From Duganella rivi (GTDB lineage Bacteria > Pseudomonadota > Gammaproteobacteria > Burkholderiales > Burkholderiaceae_D): a DNA stretch of 64,000 nucleotides. Location of the stretch: positions 792,859 to 856,858 of the forward strand of contig NZ_WWCK01000003.1 of NCBI RefSeq assembly GCF_009857435.1. Reading direction: 5' to 3'. The notes below the pieces were generated by a model that did not search any database, had not been told where the DNA came from, and saw only the letters and a list, made by a program, of their open reading frames with translations. A program made the position numbers and the translations under genes. How positions within the stretch are numbered: position 1 is the first letter of the stretch; every line of letters starts with the position of its first letter. Positions 53,697 to 61,664 of the stretch are shown here, in pieces.

Positions 53697-54589
53697 GGCG
53701 TATTGTCCACGTGAATTTGATGAACCAGCGTCACCGTCTCCAATCCATTGGCGGCGCCACCGGCACGCGGCCGTGCCAGCGATAGCGACATGCCGATCAT
53801 GGCGTTGTTCAACGCCGCCGTTTGGGTGGCGCTAAAGTCGCAGTCCTGCACATTGTTGGCGAGCAGCGGCGTGTCCGGCGCCAACCCAGGCGTCGGCTGC
53901 GCAGGAGTGAATGTTGGATTGACAATCCGCGCCAGCGTGCCGGTGCCGCTGGCATTCGGCGCGCAGCGGAAGGTCACCGGCAAGGTCACCACGCTGAAGC
54001 GATGGTCGGCGGAAGAGTTGGCGATGCCCGACGGCCCAACGGCAAACGGATTGGTGGCCATGGTCACCTGTGCCTGCGGGATCGAAACGCCGGTCACCAG
54101 CGCGCGATTACCGGTGCCGTAAGCGTCCGCATTATCGATGCCATTGCCGAGGTTATAGACGACGATGAAATCGTTGTTGGGTGTGATGGCGTCAGTCCCA
54201 TCCGGCATTGGGCCAACTACATTGAATGTGCGCGCTCCCGAATCGGTAAAGCTCAGCGGCGTGCCGTTAGGCACATTGTCTTCTACCGACAGGTATTGTC
54301 CACCAGCCTTGGTCGGGATGAACTGCACCCACCACACGCCGCCGTTATTGATGACGCGGATGCTGTTGGGCAGCGCGCCGCGCAACTCGCGCGCCATGCG
54401 GCGCAGGGCCAGATCAGCGGTGTCGCTCAGCTCAGCGCGTGCCGAAGCATCGATATAGTTTTGCACCGGCGCGCGGATGAACAGCACCATAATGCCTGCC
54501 AAAATGCCGGTCAAGACCATGACGATGACAGCTTCCACCAGTGTAAATCCGCGCTGGTGTTGGGGCCGTTGTATGCGCGTGGTCATCAT
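53693..54589 (-). CDS. mshO: MSHA minor pseudopilin MshO
   Basis: This 298-aa protein is a type IV prepilin-like protein. It has a 14-residue leader, the cleavage site RG^FTLVEAVIVMVLTG, and a large C-terminal domain of about 260 residues. Minor pilins of this size usually sit near the pilus tip. It overlaps mshD and mshP by 4 bp each. Confidence 0.9.
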   Translation of the reverse strand: MMTTRIQRPQHQRGFTLVEAVIVMVLTGILAGIMVLFIRAPVQNYIDASARAELSDTADLALRRMARELRGALPNSIRVINNGGVWWVQFIPTKAGGQYLSVEDNVPNGTPLSFTDSGARTFNVVGPMPDGTDAITPNNDFIVVYNLGNGIDNADAYGTGNRALVTGVSIPQAQVTMATNPFAVGPSGIANSSADHRFSVVTLPVTFRCAPNASGTGTLARIVNPTFTPAQPTPGLAPDTPLLANNVQDCDFSATQTAALNNAMIGMSLSLARPRAGGAANGLETVTLVHQIHVDNTP

Positions 54590-55236
54590 GGCAGCAGCTT
54601 CGGCGCGTAGCGCGTGCGGTAGGCGTCCAGCTCAACGAAGTCGTTGGGGCCGCCGCCGTAGGCGGTACGCACAGTAATGTGCAGACCACGGATGTCGTTT
54701 TCCTGCGAAGTAATGCGGCGGACATCGTCAGGCCCGAGCGCGCTATTAAAGTTCGGATCGCTGTTGTACACGAGGAAGTTCAATGTGACGGTCGTGGTAA
54801 TGCCCGACAGCGACGCATTGCCTATCGTGGCAAGACCGGCATTCTGCCCCAGCGGGCGACCGTTGATATCGGCATCAACACCATTGACGATAAAGCTACG
54901 TGTTGCCATGCCGGCCGCGCCGCCATAATTGGCGACGTTGCCGAATGGCCGGCTGCCGCCAGTCAGGCCGATGGCAAGCTGCGGAGAGCAATCGCCCTGC
55001 GCGTTTGCGTCGGCGGCATTAGGATCGCTTGGATTGCAGAAAGTGAAGCGCGCCATCAAAACTTCTTCCATGAAGGCTTCCGCGATCATCAGCGCTTGCT
55101 TGCGCCGCAATGGGTCGGCGCTTTGGCTGCCGCCGATATTGAGCACGCCCATGATGCCAGCCGCCGCCGCGCCGACGATGACCATGAAGATCACCAGCTC
55201 AATCAGCGTCAGGCCGCGTTGGCGTTTAATGGACAT
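54586..55236 (-). CDS. mshD: MSHA minor pseudopilin MshD
   Basis: This 216-aa prepilin-like protein has leader MSIKRQRG^LTLIELVIFMVIVG with Glu at +5. Two cysteines lie in CNPSDPNAADANAQGDC. The ATG at 55236 gives a normal 8-residue leader; an upstream start at 55254 is possible. It overlaps mshC by 11 bp and mshO by 4 bp. Confidence 0.9.
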   Translation of the reverse strand: MSIKRQRGLTLIELVIFMVIVGAAAAGIMGVLNIGGSQSADPLRRKQALMIAEAFMEEVLMARFTFCNPSDPNAADANAQGDCSPQLAIGLTGGSRPFGNVANYGGAAGMATRSFIVNGVDADINGRPLGQNAGLATIGNASLSGITTTVTLNFLVYNSDPNFNSALGPDDVRRITSQENDIRGLHITVRTAYGGGPNDFVELDAYRTRYAPKLLP

Positions 55237-55843
55237 AGCCAGTATCCGCTTCAATAACGACGGTGTTGCTGGCGCCGCTGCGCGTGAAGGTCAAGGTCAT
55301 ACGCGTGAAAGTAGAGTTGCCGAGTACGTCGTTAGCGTTGTAGGGACGTCCGAGCGCGTCGAAGAAAAAGCTGCCGCCGACGCCGAATTCGTTGCGGGCG
55401 GTGTCGCTGGTGACGACTACGTTGTTATTGGGCCGGCCTTCGCACATCCAGTTGGAAATGTAGGTGTTGTTGAGGGTGCAGTAACCGCGCGTGCCGGCGC
55501 TGCCGCTGTTGCGGCCGCCCGGCGCGGGGGCCAGCGCGGCGCCGTTGCCACAGCCGGCCTGGTAGCAAACTGCAAAACCGTTCGGCTCCGAGCGCACGAA
55601 GACGGCGCGGTTTTGCGTGACAGCGAGTTTTTGCGCGTAGCGGATTATCGTGCGTGCTTGATCCGAGTAGGCGCGGTTCTCAAATGACGAGGTGTCAGCA
55701 AACCGCGCATAACCAATTGCCCCCAATATGCCCATCAACACAATGACGGTGACCAGCTCAATCATGGTGAAGCCGGCCGACTGGAAGCGTAGTGGCGACG
55801 GCTTCCAGCAGGATGCAGAGCGGCTCAAAGCGGCCCCAGGCAA
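55226..55843 (-). CDS. mshC: MSHA minor pseudopilin MshC
   Basis: This up to 205-aa prepilin-like protein has the cleavage motif AG^FTMIELVTVIVLMG and a GspH-like mature domain with three cysteine pairs spread through it. No ATG is available before the motif. Both TTG at 55843 and TTG at 55828 (with GGGG just upstream) are possible, so the start is uncertain. It follows mshA by 12 bp. Confidence 0.87.
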   Translation of the reverse strand: MPGAALSRSASCWKPSPLRFQSAGFTMIELVTVIVLMGILGAIGYARFADTSSFENRAYSDQARTIIRYAQKLAVTQNRAVFVRSEPNGFAVCYQAGCGNGAALAPAPGGRNSGSAGTRGYCTLNNTYISNWMCEGRPNNNVVVTSDTARNEFGVGGSFFFDALGRPYNANDVLGNSTFTRMTLTFTRSGASNTVVIEADTGYVH

Positions 55844-55855
55844 GAGCCTGTGAAC

Positions 55856-56380
55856 TTAATTACCGCAGTTGCTGACGGTAATATTCGTCACAGGTGCGAC
55901 GTTAGCTGCGGTGGAGGCCGCGTAAGAAACGAAGCAGGTCAGAGCGGTAGGCGTCCCGGAAATCGCACGTGGAACGACGACAAAACCATTAACAGGGATC
56001 GCTGGAGTGTTACCTGCCGCACCCGAGCCAGCAACACTAGCAGTCACCGTATAGTCGTTATCGGTCAGGCCGGCTCCCAAGGCAGTATTCTCAGTACCGC
56101 TAGGATAGCCATTCGTGACACCGATCACCACGCCTTCATTAGTAAAGGATCCAGCAGTCGGATTTATCAGTGCCTGGCCGTGCACCATGGATGCCGTGGT
56201 ATTGATTGCGCCCAATGCTGCACGCAACGAAGCGGCGCGCGCATCACCGCCCAAGGTTGCAAATTTCGGCAAGGCGGTCGCCGCCAAAATGCCGAGAATA
56301 ACGATCACCACAATCAATTCGATCAGCGTGAAGCCGCCTTGGGCTTGTTTGCGCATTGCGGTCGGTGCTGGCTTGTTCAT
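55856..56380 (-). CDS. mshA: MSHA major pilin MshA
   Basis: This 174-aa type IV pilin has a 16-residue basic leader and the canonical cleavage site QGG^FTLIELIVVIVILGIL, Glu at +5. A disulphide-capable pair of cysteines lies in the C-terminal region (LTCFVSY and NCGN). Its size and position suit the major subunit of the mannose-sensitive haemagglutinin-type pilus. GGAG lies nine bases before the ATG. Only one such pilin is present; a separate mshB is not seen. Confidence 0.9.
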   Translation of the reverse strand: MNKPAPTAMRKQAQGGFTLIELIVVIVILGILAATALPKFATLGGDARAASLRAALGAINTTASMVHGQALINPTAGSFTNEGVVIGVTNGYPSGTENTALGAGLTDNDYTVTASVAGSGAAGNTPAIPVNGFVVVPRAISGTPTALTCFVSYAASTAANVAPVTNITVSNCGN

Positions 56381-56398
56381 TTACTTTCTCCAAATCGT

Positions 56399-56926
56399 CT
56401 AAGAAGGTTCATCCTTAACTTGCTCAAAGGCCACACTTTCGAGTTCGGGTGTGCCTGACGGCTTGGCGGGACTATGGGGCAAGCGAAATAATTTTACCTT
56501 GAATTTCAAACGTTTCGATTGAGCATCTTCAAAAGAGTTTCTATTATTTAACAAATAAATCACACTTTTATTGGTTCGATCGAAACACCAATTCCCTGCG
56601 CCGATGTCGCTGTCCGTAGGGCTAAACAATTCTCCGGCATAGTTGACCGGCTTATCTTTTAGCAAATTGAACGGATTTTCTTCGGCCAAAATCGTTAAAT
56701 CGATGCTGCGCCCCGGCAATTTTGCCTCGGCCACCTTAATTTCTAAGGCGGTACGCACGTTCGCCACCGTCATTTGCACAGCCTTTTGCTCGGCCTCACC
56801 TTGGTAATACCAAATCCGCTGTAGCAGCAAGCCCATCAAAACACCGATCACAGCCACCGACACGGCAAATTCCAACAAGCTCGCACCGCGTTGTTTCGCC
56901 GACACAAACGTTATCAAGGATGCCAC
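56399..56926 (-). CDS. mshF: MSHA biogenesis protein MshF
   Basis: This 175-aa protein has a pilin-like start (KQRG^ASLLEFAVSVAVIGVLMG, Glu at +5) and a soluble domain of about 130 residues. By place between mshG and mshA it is MshF. The start is a GTG with AGGAA five bases upstream. Its codon use is noticeably more AT-rich than its neighbours. Confidence 0.82.
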   Translation of the reverse strand: MASLITFVSAKQRGASLLEFAVSVAVIGVLMGLLLQRIWYYQGEAEQKAVQMTVANVRTALEIKVAEAKLPGRSIDLTILAEENPFNLLKDKPVNYAGELFSPTDSDIGAGNWCFDRTNKSVIYLLNNRNSFEDAQSKRLKFKVKLFRLPHSPAKPSGTPELESVAFEQVKDEPS

Positions 56927-56933
56927 GATATTC

Positions 56934-58166
56934 CTATGACCGATGCAAGGCAGCCTTGCCCAAATCCCAGATCGGCAAGAAGATACCCAGCGCCAGTATC
57001 AGCACCATGATGCCGAGGAAGACAATCAAGATCGGCTCAATCTGCGCCGACAATGTCTTCAACTCGTAATCGACCTCGCGCTCATACATCTGCGCAATCT
57101 CGTCCATCAGATCATCGATAGAACCACTCTCCTCGCCCACCGCAATCATTTGCAGCACGATGGGCGTGAACACATTGCTGGCCGCAGCAGTCCGCAAAAT
57201 ACTCTCGCCGCGCTCCACACCGTCGCGCATTTGCTCCACGCGCGCCGTCAAATACGCGTTGTCCACCGTCTGCGCCACCACCGACAGCGCCTGCACAATC
57301 GGCACGCCGCTGCGACTGGACAGCGCAAAGCTGCGCGCAAAACGCGCCATGGTCGCTTTCAGGATGATTTTTCCGGCGACCGGGATTTTAAGTTTGAACT
57401 TGTCCCACTGGTACAGGCCTTTTGGGGTGGATATCCACGCCCTGAAGCCCCACACCGCCAGCACCAGCGCCCCCGCCATCACCGGCCAGTAGCGCACCGT
57501 GAAATTGGAAGTGCCGATCAGGATCCGCGTCATCAGCGGCAGCTCGGCATTAAACTTGGCGAACACGCCGACGAAGGCCGGGATCACGAACATATTCACC
57601 ACCACCATCGCAATCACCATGGCGATCACCACGAAGGTTGGATAGCGGGTGGCAGTTTTCACCCGCTCACGCATGTCGCGGTCAAATTCCAGGTGGTCGA
57701 ACAGGCGCAGGAACACTTCTTCCAGCCGCCCGGTCATCTCCCCTACCCGCACCATCGACAAATAAAACGGCGTGAACACATCCGGGTGGCGGCGCATGGC
57801 GGCCGACAGCTCGCGGCCCGCATCCAGCGACTCGCGCAAATCCTTGATCACCTTGCCGAACGACTTGCTCACCGCCGACTCCTGCAAACCCGCCAGCCCG
57901 CGCATGATCGGCACGCCGGACTTGAGCAAGGTGTACATCTGGCGGCTGAACAGCTGCACGTCCATCGACGTGACCTTCTTCTCCAGCAGCTTGGCCAGCA
58001 CGCTTTCGCCATCGCCGCTGGTGGCTTTCTTCGTCACCACAATTTCAATCGGCGTGACGCCGGTATTGAATAGCTGATCGGCCACCGCGCCGCTATCGGC
58101 CGCCTCCAGCACGCCTTGCATCAGCTCGCCGCGGGCGTTACGTCCTTTATATGCGAAGAAAGGCAC
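56934..58166 (-). CDS. mshG: MSHA inner-membrane platform protein MshG
   Basis: This 410-aa GspF/PilC-family protein has two repeated GspF domains (about 70-190 and 275-395). Each carries the LFSRQMYTLLKSGVPI/FARSFALSSRSGVPI motif, with three transmembrane helices in total. It is the membrane anchor acted on by the MshE motor. It lies 3 bp after mshE and 7 bp before mshF. Confidence 0.95.
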   Translation of the reverse strand: MPFFAYKGRNARGELMQGVLEAADSGAVADQLFNTGVTPIEIVVTKKATSGDGESVLAKLLEKKVTSMDVQLFSRQMYTLLKSGVPIMRGLAGLQESAVSKSFGKVIKDLRESLDAGRELSAAMRRHPDVFTPFYLSMVRVGEMTGRLEEVFLRLFDHLEFDRDMRERVKTATRYPTFVVIAMVIAMVVVNMFVIPAFVGVFAKFNAELPLMTRILIGTSNFTVRYWPVMAGALVLAVWGFRAWISTPKGLYQWDKFKLKIPVAGKIILKATMARFARSFALSSRSGVPIVQALSVVAQTVDNAYLTARVEQMRDGVERGESILRTAAASNVFTPIVLQMIAVGEESGSIDDLMDEIAQMYEREVDYELKTLSAQIEPILIVFLGIMVLILALGIFLPIWDLGKAALHRS

Positions 58167-58169
58167 GGT

Positions 58170-59879
58170 TTAATCCTCGACCTGGTTACTGATACGCATC
58201 GCTTCCGACACCGTGGTGCGGCCCTGTATCACCAGCGCCACCGCATGACGGCGCAAGGTTTCGCCGGCCATCTGCGCTTGCGCCACCTTGAGGAAGTGCG
58301 AGGGATCGGGATCATTGGCGGCGTCCACCACCGCCCGCGTCATTTCCAGCAATTCGTAGACGCCGGTACGGCCGCGATAGCCCATACCGTTGCAATGCGA
58401 GCAGCCCTTGCCGTGGAAATAGCGGCCTTTGTCGACTTTATCCTTCAACTCAAGGCTCAGCCATTCGCGCTCGGAAGGCGTCGGATCGTAAGGCGTGGTG
58501 CAGCTTTCGCAAATCACCCGCACCAGGCGCTGGGCCAGCACCGCTTGCAGCGACGAACCCACCATGTAGCGCGGCACGCCCATGTCCATCAGGCGCAGCG
58601 GCGTGCTGACGGCGTCGTTGGTGTGCAGTGTGGACAGCACCAAGTGACCGGTCATGGCGGCGCGCAGGCCGATAGCGGCGGTTTCCTGGTCGCGCATCTC
58701 GCCGACCAGCACAATGTCCGGGTCTTGCCGCAGCGCCGAACGCAGCACGCGCGCGAAGTTCAGTTCGATCTTGTCGTTGACCTGCACCTGATTGATGCCG
58801 GCCAGCCGGTACTCGACCGGGTCTTCCACCGTGATCAGCTTTTTCTCGACCGAATTCAGCTCGGACAGCGCGCAATACAAGGTGGTGGTCTTGCCGGAGC
58901 CGGTCGGCCCGGTCACCAGCACCAGCCCGTTGGGGCGCTGGACGATGGCACGGAACTTATCGAGCACGCCGCGCGGCATGCCGATGGCGTCCAGCTTCAG
59001 CTGCGTGCCGCCCTGGTTCAGCAGACGCATCACCACCGATTCGCCGTACTGGGTCGGCATGGTTGAGATACGCACGTCGATGCGCTGGTTCTTCACGCGC
59101 ACGGCAAAGCGGCCGTCTTGCGGCAGGCGCTTTTCCGAGATATCAAGATCCGACATCAGCTTCAAACGCAGCGCCAGCGACGGTGCGATCTTGATATCAG
59201 CCTCGGTCTGCAGGTGCAGCACGCCGTCGATGCGGAAGCGGATCTGCAGCCGGCCCTCCTGCGGCTCGATGTGAATATCGGACGCGCGCACCTGCGCCGC
59301 GTCGTCAAACACCGATTGCAGCAGCTTGACCACCGGCGCTTCTTCCAGATTCGGATTGGCGGCGGCCAGCGCGCCGAAGTCGACCGAGGCGGTATCGCCC
59401 AGATCCTGCTCCAGCTCGCGCGCGAGGTCGGAAATATCCTCGGTGCGGCGGTAAATGCGGTCGATGGCGGCCAGCACCTCGGTCTCGTTGACCACCGCCA
59501 GCTCGATATTCTGCTTCACGATGCGGGCAATCTCATCGTAAGCAAACAGGTCGGTCGGGTCGGACATGCCGATCAGCAGCGCGCCGTGGCGGTCTTCCAG
59601 CACCAGCGCGCGGAAGCGGCGGGCCTGGGTTTCCGGCAGCAGCCGCACGATCTCGGGATTGATGTTGAAGAACTTCAGGTTCAGGTAGGGGATGTTGAGC
59701 TGCCGCGCCAGCGCGCCGGCGATCTGTTCCTCAGTAACATAGCCGTTTTCGACAAAGACGCGGCCCAGCTTGCGCCCGCTGCGCTTTTGATCGGCCAGCG
59801 CCAGCCCCAGTTGCTCTTCCGAGAGCAGCTTTTGCTGCACCAGGATTTCCCCCAGCCGGACTTTCTCTGGCCTAGACAT
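58170..59879 (-). CDS. mshE: MSHA extension ATPase MshE
   Basis: This 569-aa GspE/PilB-family motor drives pilus polymerisation. The N-terminal MshEN domain has tandem motifs, RLGEILVQQKLLSEEQLGLA at 8-27 and KLGRVFVENGYVTEEQIAGA at 38-57. In characterised MshE this domain binds c-di-GMP. The catalytic part has Walker A TGPTGSGKTT (about 322-331), Walker B DPDIVLVGEMRD and a zinc tetracysteine (CESC ... CSHC). It is the first gene of the pilus locus on the minus strand and is divergent from the ABC ATPase. Confidence 0.96.
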   Translation of the reverse strand: MSRPEKVRLGEILVQQKLLSEEQLGLALADQKRSGRKLGRVFVENGYVTEEQIAGALARQLNIPYLNLKFFNINPEIVRLLPETQARRFRALVLEDRHGALLIGMSDPTDLFAYDEIARIVKQNIELAVVNETEVLAAIDRIYRRTEDISDLARELEQDLGDTASVDFGALAAANPNLEEAPVVKLLQSVFDDAAQVRASDIHIEPQEGRLQIRFRIDGVLHLQTEADIKIAPSLALRLKLMSDLDISEKRLPQDGRFAVRVKNQRIDVRISTMPTQYGESVVMRLLNQGGTQLKLDAIGMPRGVLDKFRAIVQRPNGLVLVTGPTGSGKTTTLYCALSELNSVEKKLITVEDPVEYRLAGINQVQVNDKIELNFARVLRSALRQDPDIVLVGEMRDQETAAIGLRAAMTGHLVLSTLHTNDAVSTPLRLMDMGVPRYMVGSSLQAVLAQRLVRVICESCTTPYDPTPSEREWLSLELKDKVDKGRYFHGKGCSHCNGMGYRGRTGVYELLEMTRAVVDAANDPDPSHFLKVAQAQMAGETLRRHAVALVIQGRTTVSEAMRISNQVED

Positions 59880-59993
59880 AAAACCGCTCCTTGAAGACTG
59901 TCACCTAAACTTGCGGCCATTCTAGTCCACAATACCGGGCAAACGCGAGCCAAGGTGTCGCTTTCTTTAGACGGATGCGCTACAGTGTCGCCC

Positions 59994-60710
59994 ATGAACG
60001 TCCCCGCCCTGCGCCTCCAGCAAGTCACCAAACGCTACGGCGCAGCCCACGTGCTGCACGGCGTCGACCTTGAGTTGCGCGCCGGTGAGTGCTTCGGGCT
60101 GGTCGGCGTCAACGGCGCCGGCAAGACCAGCCTGATTAAATGCATGCTGGATTTCTGCGCCCTGGACGGCGGTAGCGTCGAGATCTTCGGCCAGCCGCAC
60201 CACCGGCCGGCCGCCCGCCAGCCGCTGGGCTTTCTGCCCGAGCGCTTCACGCCGCCGTATTATTTAACGGGCGCCGATTTCATCCGTTACCTGCTAACCT
60301 TGCAAGGCCTGCCCTACGACCCGCAAGCCGTGGCCGCCATGCTGGCCGCGCTCGACCTCGACCGGGACGCGCTCAAGCGCACGGTGCGCAGCTATTCCAA
60401 GGGCATGACCCAAAAACTGGGCTTGGCCGCCTGCCTGCTGGCGCGCAAGCCGCTGTACGTGCTGGATGAACCGATGAGCGGACTCGACCCCAAAGCGCGC
60501 GCCCTGCTAAAAGACCAGTTGCGCAGCCTGCATCAGGCAGGCAGCACGGTATTCCTGACCTCGCACGCGCTGGCCGACGTGGATGAACTATGCGACCGCA
60601 TGGCCATCCTGCACGGCGGCCAGATCCGATTTAGCGGCACGCCAGCCGAATGCCGCGCCCAGTTCGGCGCGGCGACGCTGGAACAAGCCTTCCTGACCTG
60701 TATTGCGTGA
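59994..60710 (+). CDS. ABC transporter ATP-binding protein, ABC-2 type
   Basis: This 238-aa ATPase has Walker A GVNGAGKTS, signature YSKGMTQKLGLA, Walker B LYVLDEPMSGLDP and the H-loop SHAL. The FLPERF and YSKGM features are typical of ABC-2 exporters. No permease gene follows; instead an ExeA-like ATPase starts 2 bp after its stop. The ATG at 59994 is used in place of an upstream ATG at 59955. Its partner and cargo are unknown. Confidence 0.88.
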   Translation: MNVPALRLQQVTKRYGAAHVLHGVDLELRAGECFGLVGVNGAGKTSLIKCMLDFCALDGGSVEIFGQPHHRPAARQPLGFLPERFTPPYYLTGADFIRYLLTLQGLPYDPQAVAAMLAALDLDRDALKRTVRSYSKGMTQKLGLAACLLARKPLYVLDEPMSGLDPKARALLKDQLRSLHQAGSTVFLTSHALADVDELCDRMAILHGGQIRFSGTPAECRAQFGAATLEQAFLTCIA

Positions 60711-60712
60711 GC

Positions 60713-61618
60713 ATGACCATGTACCAATCCCACTTCGGCCTGCGCGAGTCGCCGTTCAACATCACGCCCAATCCAGCGTTTTTCTATTCCGGCAATACGC
60801 GCGGCGATATTCTGGAGGCCATGCTGTACGCGGTCGGCCAAGGCGAAGGCATTATTAAAGTCACTGGCGAGGTCGGCACCGGCAAGACCATGCTGTGCCG
60901 CATGCTGGAAAGCCGCATGCCGCCTCACATCGACGTGATTTACCTGGTCAATCCCAACCTCAATCCGCTGGAGGTGCAGCACGCCATCGCCGCCGAGTTG
61001 GGCCTGCCGACCAGCGGCTTGCGCGCCGACGAGGTGCAGCGCAGCTTGCATGCGGAACTGATCGCCCGCCATAGCGCCGGGCGGCAGGTGGTGTTGCTGG
61101 TCGAAGAGGCGCAGGCCATGCCGCTGGACACGCTGGAGGCGATCCGCCTGCTCACTAATTTAGAGACAGCGCGCAGCAAGCTGCTGCAAATCGTGCTGTT
61201 CGGCCAGCCGGAACTGGACCAGCATCTCGAACTATCGAGCATGCGCCAATTAAAGGAACGCATCACCCACAGCTTCCAGGTGCCGCCGCTGCAAGCCGAC
61301 CTGACCGGGGATTTCCTCGCCTTCCGCCTGCGCGCGGCCGGCAACGACGGCCCCTCGCTATTTAGCCCGGCCGCCGCCAAGCTGATTGCCGAGGCCTCGG
61401 AGGGCATCGTCCGCCGCATCAACATCCTGGCCGACAAGGCCCTGCTGGCCGCGTTTGCCGACGATGCCGACATGGTCGAGGCCGGCCACGCGCGGCAAGC
61501 CATCGCCGAGTCGCCATTCCGTCGCCGCGGCAGCCGCCTGAACGCCAAGGCTGTTGTTATAGCGGGCGCGGCGATCCTGATTTGCGGTCTGCTCCTTGCG
61601 GCGGCGCGGAATTTGTAA
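60713..61618 (+). CDS. Second ExeA/MshM-like AAA ATPase
   Basis: This 301-aa ATPase is closely similar to MshM. It shares the HFGLRESPFNITPNPAFFY opening, Walker A GEVGTGKT, Walker B VLLVEEAQ (Asp replaced by Glu) and LLQIVLFGQPELDQHL. A C-terminal transmembrane helix lies near 280-298. It starts 2 bp after the ABC gene and precedes a second secretin. This copy probably serves that secretin rather than the pilus. It could also belong to an EPS/PEP-CTERM-type system, where similar ATPases occur. Confidence 0.9.
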   Translation: MTMYQSHFGLRESPFNITPNPAFFYSGNTRGDILEAMLYAVGQGEGIIKVTGEVGTGKTMLCRMLESRMPPHIDVIYLVNPNLNPLEVQHAIAAELGLPTSGLRADEVQRSLHAELIARHSAGRQVVLLVEEAQAMPLDTLEAIRLLTNLETARSKLLQIVLFGQPELDQHLELSSMRQLKERITHSFQVPPLQADLTGDFLAFRLRAAGNDGPSLFSPAAAKLIAEASEGIVRRINILADKALLAAFADDADMVEAGHARQAIAESPFRRRGSRLNAKAVVIAGAAILICGLLLAAARNL

Positions 61619-61664
61619 GATCATGCCATCTATAATTGCAAAAGCACAACAAAAAAGACCCGTG

